Shown one piece after another: positions 61,102-64,000 of a stretch of 64,000 nucleotides of DNA. Every line of letters begins with the position of its first letter. The stretch's first letter is position 1. Under the pieces are notes generated by a model that made no database searches, was not told where the DNA came from, and saw nothing but the letters and a program-made list of their open reading frames with translations. Source of the DNA: Helicobacter marmotae (GTDB lineage Bacteria; Campylobacterota; Campylobacteria; Campylobacterales; Helicobacteraceae); contig NZ_NXLR01000010.1 in NCBI RefSeq assembly GCF_003364255.1, positions 1-64,000 of the forward strand, written 5' to 3'. The position numbers and the translations under genes were made by a program.

Positions 61102-61452
61102 ATGAAACCAGATAATTATATGAGCTTTAGCATTGTGGCTGGATTCTTTGTGGGGCTTGCTTGTGCCATTAGCAAATTTGATGAGCCAGAATTTATGGTG
61201 CTATGGACTATCATTACAACAATGGGCGTGTATTTGATTGTAGCTATCAGTGTGTCATTGTATTTTTGGTTTTTAGATTTTAGCAACTCTAAGCTCAAAA
61301 AAAGCAAGCTTGAGAGTAATTTAGAATTCTATCGACTCGAATTTGATAAGCGAGAAAAAGAATCCGCTAGAATCCGCAGCTTTATTAAAAGCATTAAAAT
61401 TGATGATGAAGATATAACCGAAGCACAAAATGGACAAACCAGAGGAGATTAA
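61102..61452 (+). CDS. small membrane protein of the flagellar unit
   Basis: 116 residues with two membrane helices (about 8-24 and 32-56) and a charged C-terminal tail (KKSKLESNLEFYRLEFDKREKE), probably coiled coil. Unknown function. The same place in H. pylori holds HP1033, so it is conserved between flhG and fliA. AGAGGAGC precedes the ATG. Confidence 0.8.
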   Translation: MKPDNYMSFSIVAGFFVGLACAISKFDEPEFMVLWTIITTMGVYLIVAISVSLYFWFLDFSNSKLKKSKLESNLEFYRLEFDKREKESARIRSFIKSIKIDDEDITEAQNGQTRGD

Positions 61453-61453
61453 A

Positions 61454-62161
61454 GTGAAAAGCATAAAACAAAACTATGGCTATACCCAAACACTCAAATA
61501 TGCTCAAGATGAGCTTGCTTTGCAATACTTGCCCGCAGTCAAAGCAATGGCTTTTCGCCTTAAAGAACGTTTGCCTAGCTCTATTGAAATGGCAGATTTA
61601 GTCTCTATTGGCACAGAAGAGCTAATCAAGCTTGCACGCCGCTATGATAGCAATATCAACGACTCCTTTTGGGGCTATGCTAAAACTCGTGTAAATGGAG
61701 CGATGTTAGACTATTTGCGCAGCCTTGATATTCTCTCTCGTGCTAATCGCAAGCTTGTTAAAAGCATTGATTATGAAGTCTCAAAATACTTTAATGAACA
61801 CCAAGAAGAGCCTAGCGATGAATACCTAGCAAAGATTCTTAATGAAGATATTGCGAAAGTAAAGGAAGCCCGCATAGCCTCTGATATATACGCGCTTGTG
61901 CCCATTGATGAGCAATATAATGTCATTTGTGCTGAAAATATTGTAGAAGATGTGCAAAAAGATGAACTTATGGAACTGATACAAAAGATTCTAAGCAAGC
62001 TTAGCAAAAGGGAGCAGACGATCATTCAGCTTTATTATTTTGAAGAGCTTAGCCTCAAGGAAATCAGCGAGATTCTCGAGATTACAGAATCGCGTATCTC
62101 ACAAATTGCAAAAGAAGTTATCAAAAAGATTCGACAATCATTAGGAGATATAAATGGCTGA
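61454..62161 (+). CDS. fliA: RNA polymerase sigma-28 factor FliA
   Basis: Sigma factor for late flagellar genes. Region 2 reads LPAVKAMAFRLKERLPSSIEMADLVSIGTEELI; region 4 reads EELSLKEISEILEITESRISQI. I pick GTG 61454 because AGAGGAG lies just before it and H. pylori FliA begins about here; an ATG at 61430 overlaps the previous gene and is the alternative. Overlaps fliM by 8 bp. Confidence 0.94.
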   Translation: MKSIKQNYGYTQTLKYAQDELALQYLPAVKAMAFRLKERLPSSIEMADLVSIGTEELIKLARRYDSNINDSFWGYAKTRVNGAMLDYLRSLDILSRANRKLVKSIDYEVSKYFNEHQEEPSDEYLAKILNEDIAKVKEARIASDIYALVPIDEQYNVICAENIVEDVQKDELMELIQKILSKLSKREQTIIQLYYFEELSLKEISEILEITESRISQIAKEVIKKIRQSLGDING

Positions 62162-63215
62162 TATATTAAGTCAAGAAGAAATTGATGCCCTCTTAGAGGT
62201 TGTCGATGATGAGGGCGATACCGCCGAGATAGAAAAGCAAGACCTCACACATCAAAAACAAGTTACCCTCTATGACTTCAAACGTCCAAATCGTGTAAGC
62301 AAAGAGCAACTCCGTGCCTTTAAATCCATCCATGACAAAATGGCAAGAAGCCTCTCGTCGCAAGTTTCTGCGGTGATGAGAAGTATTGTTGAGATTCAGC
62401 TCCATAGCGTGGATCAAATGACTTATGGGGAGTTTTTGATGAGCTTGCCAAGCCCTACAAGCTTTAATATCTTCTCTATGAAGCCCTTAGAGGGCGCTGC
62501 CATTTTAGAGATAAACCCCAGCATTGCTTTTCCTATGATTGATAGACTTTTAGGAGGGAAAGGCGACCCGTATGAAAATTCGCGTGAGTTTAGCGATATT
62601 GAGCTTAATCTCCTTGATACACTTTTACGTCAAATTATGCAAAATCTCAAAGAAGCGTGGAGCTCGATTACAGAGATATTCCCCTCTGTGGATTCTAAAG
62701 AATCTAGCCCAAATGTCGTGCAAATCGTGGCACAAAATGAAATTGTCATTATGGTGGTTATGGAGATTATCATCGGGCATAGCAGCGGTATGATGAGCAT
62801 TTGCTACCCTGTGATTTCACTTGAAACCGTCCTCTCACGTCTAGCAAGCCGCGATTTGATGCTAAGTGATACAAGCTCTAAAAAGAGCCGTAATAAAGAG
62901 CTCCAAGCCCTCATAGCTGGAGCAAATGTCATCATCAATGGCTATTTAGGCAATGCCACGCTTACATTAAAAGAAGTGCTAGATTTGCAAGTAGGAGATA
63001 TTGTGCGCCTTGATAGGGCTGCTGATGATACGATTCTTGTATCTGTCGATGGACGTGAAAAATACATAGCAAGCATTGGTTTGCAACGTTATCGCAAAAC
63101 CTTACAAATCAAAGAAGTGATAAAAACAGAAAAAGATCAAGTTAAAGAAGTCCTTGAAATGCTTGAATCACAACGTAAAAACAGAATCGCTGATATTGCA
63201 GAGGAGGGAGAATGA
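62154..63215 (+). CDS. fliM: flagellar motor switch protein FliM
   Basis: C-ring protein that binds phospho-CheY. N-terminal CheY motif DILSQEEIDALL, middle domain with PLEGAAILEINPSIAFPMIDRLLGGKG, and a C-terminal SpoA-like domain ATLTLKEVLDLQVGDIVRLDR. 353 residues. It overlaps fliY by 4 bp (ATGA). Confidence 0.96.
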   Translation: MADILSQEEIDALLEVVDDEGDTAEIEKQDLTHQKQVTLYDFKRPNRVSKEQLRAFKSIHDKMARSLSSQVSAVMRSIVEIQLHSVDQMTYGEFLMSLPSPTSFNIFSMKPLEGAAILEINPSIAFPMIDRLLGGKGDPYENSREFSDIELNLLDTLLRQIMQNLKEAWSSITEIFPSVDSKESSPNVVQIVAQNEIVIMVVMEIIIGHSSGMMSICYPVISLETVLSRLASRDLMLSDTSSKKSRNKELQALIAGANVIINGYLGNATLTLKEVLDLQVGDIVRLDRAADDTILVSVDGREKYIASIGLQRYRKTLQIKEVIKTEKDQVKEVLEMLESQRKNRIADIAEEGE

Positions 63216-64000
63216 AGCCATTTATAGATTTAGTTGTCGCAGAAACCACGGCTACTATTGAGGGCTTAATGGGGAAAACCCCCAGCGTAACGCACACTAT
63301 GGATGGCGATATTAGCCTTGAGAATATCCCTGTGCCCTATGCTATTAGCTATATCGTTGCTAGTGGCGGAGGCGATGGCGAGCTTGGTATGATTATCCCT
63401 GTAGAGATGGGAACTGCCCTAGCAGATATGATGCTTGGCGGGGAGGGCGAAGTCAAAAAAGAAATGAATGATGATGACTTAGATGCCATTAAAGAAATTA
63501 CCGCCAATATTTTTGGGGCTATCTCCACAGCCCTTAATGCACAAAAAGAGCTCCCAAAGCTGAACTTCACTTGCACGAATATTGAATTTATCACGCAAAG
63601 TATGGATTTATCACGTTTTAATAAAGCCTATATATTTAATTTTTCACTTGATTCTATTCAATCAAAATTCACTATCCTAACAAGTGCGAATTTTGTCAAA
63701 CTCTTTGAGCAAGACAAGCAACCACAAAGTATAAATATAGAATCTCCCGCTCCTCAAGCCGCTGCTGCACTCACAAGCACAGAGTATAAAAATATCAATA
63801 TGATTTTAGATGTGCGCCTTAATGTCAAAGTGCGTATTGGGCAGAAAAGAATGCTCCTTAAAGATGTGATTGCTATGGATATAGGAAGTGTGATAGAGCT
63901 TAATCAGCTTGCCAATGACCCGCTTGAAATACTCGTAGATGATAAGGTTATTGCTAAGGGTGAAGTAGTGATTGTAGATGGGAACTTTGGAATCCAAATC
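63212..64000 (+). CDS. fliY: flagellar motor switch protein FliY (partial, runs off the window)
   Basis: ATG 63212 with GAGGGAG upstream. 263 codons are visible without a stop. The N-part is CheC-like (MKPFIDLVVAETTATIEGLMGK, GGEGEVKKEMNDDDLDAIKEI), and from about residue 193 a SpoA domain begins: NINMILDVRLNVKVRIGQKRMLLKDV. FliY is a fourth switch protein in Helicobacter besides FliG, FliM and FliN. The last residues are cut by the window edge. Confidence 0.93.
   Translation, partial: MKPFIDLVVAETTATIEGLMGKTPSVTHTMDGDISLENIPVPYAISYIVASGGGDGELGMIIPVEMGTALADMMLGGEGEVKKEMNDDDLDAIKEITANIFGAISTALNAQKELPKLNFTCTNIEFITQSMDLSRFNKAYIFNFSLDSIQSKFTILTSANFVKLFEQDKQPQSINIESPAPQAAAALTSTEYKNINMILDVRLNVKVRIGQKRMLLKDVIAMDIGSVIELNQLANDPLEILVDDKVIAKGEVVIVDGNFGIQI

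Noticed and set aside
1-64000. rRNA, tRNA or phage structural genes
   Set aside because: None recognised by eye; methylases here are not accompanied by phage genes or an integrase.

Overview
The window looks like chromosome of a Helicobacter. It is AT-rich and most gene blocks follow the order known in H. pylori: lpxL-waaC-gppA-ferredoxin-TrpC-like; M16 protease-mqnC-bamA; rsmE-small membrane protein-hemH-thioredoxin lipoprotein-ccsBA; flhF-flhG-small membrane protein-fliA-fliM-fliY. BioG-type biotin genes, a peptidoglycan O-acetylation cluster and many dispersed repeats fit an enterohepatic Helicobacter better than H. pylori itself. This is inference from gene content; no rRNA or tRNA gene is present to test it.

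Layout. 0-29.7 kb is ordinary core genome: LPS assembly, a ppGpp/polyphosphate phosphatase, menaquinone (futalosine route), outer-membrane assembly, tyrosine synthesis, haem and cytochrome c maturation, a flagellar rod protein, an orphan fused methylase/specificity gene, uppS, glyS and then bioC-bioG-bioF. 29.8-48.1 kb is a plasticity zone. The biotin genes are split here: bioFGC lies left of it, bioA inside it and bioD near its right end. Between them sit at least five restriction-modification units: an EcoRV-like pair, an orphan beta-class methylase, a methylase with an in-frame stop next to an intact HARE-HTH nuclease, a TaqI-like methylase with a small partner, and a Type III mod/res pair. 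Two GmrSD-like DUF262/DUF1524 genes face inward at the ends. Remnants of bioF, of a mod N-terminus and of methylases lie between the units. 48.4-64 kb returns to core genome: peptidoglycan O-acetylation (ape1/patB/patA-like), an iron-type ABC importer, DedA, LolD-like ATPase, tsf-rpsB, and the flhF-to-fliY flagellar control operon, whose last gene runs off the window.

Main observations. (1) The Type III mod gene is broken by a G12 tract and reads as OFF; loss of one G rejoins an 862-codon gene. (2) The same Mod carries an insertion of about 285 codons made of dispersed-repeat DNA just before its SAM-binding motif. (3) The two DUF262 genes have an identical 37-bp promoter cassette, in inverted orientation, with a T15 run abutting a TATACT -10 box; this suggests paired promoter-level phase variation of a Type IV-like restriction system. 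(4) hemH appears to start at ATC. (5) Three restriction-modification units share one promoter cassette.
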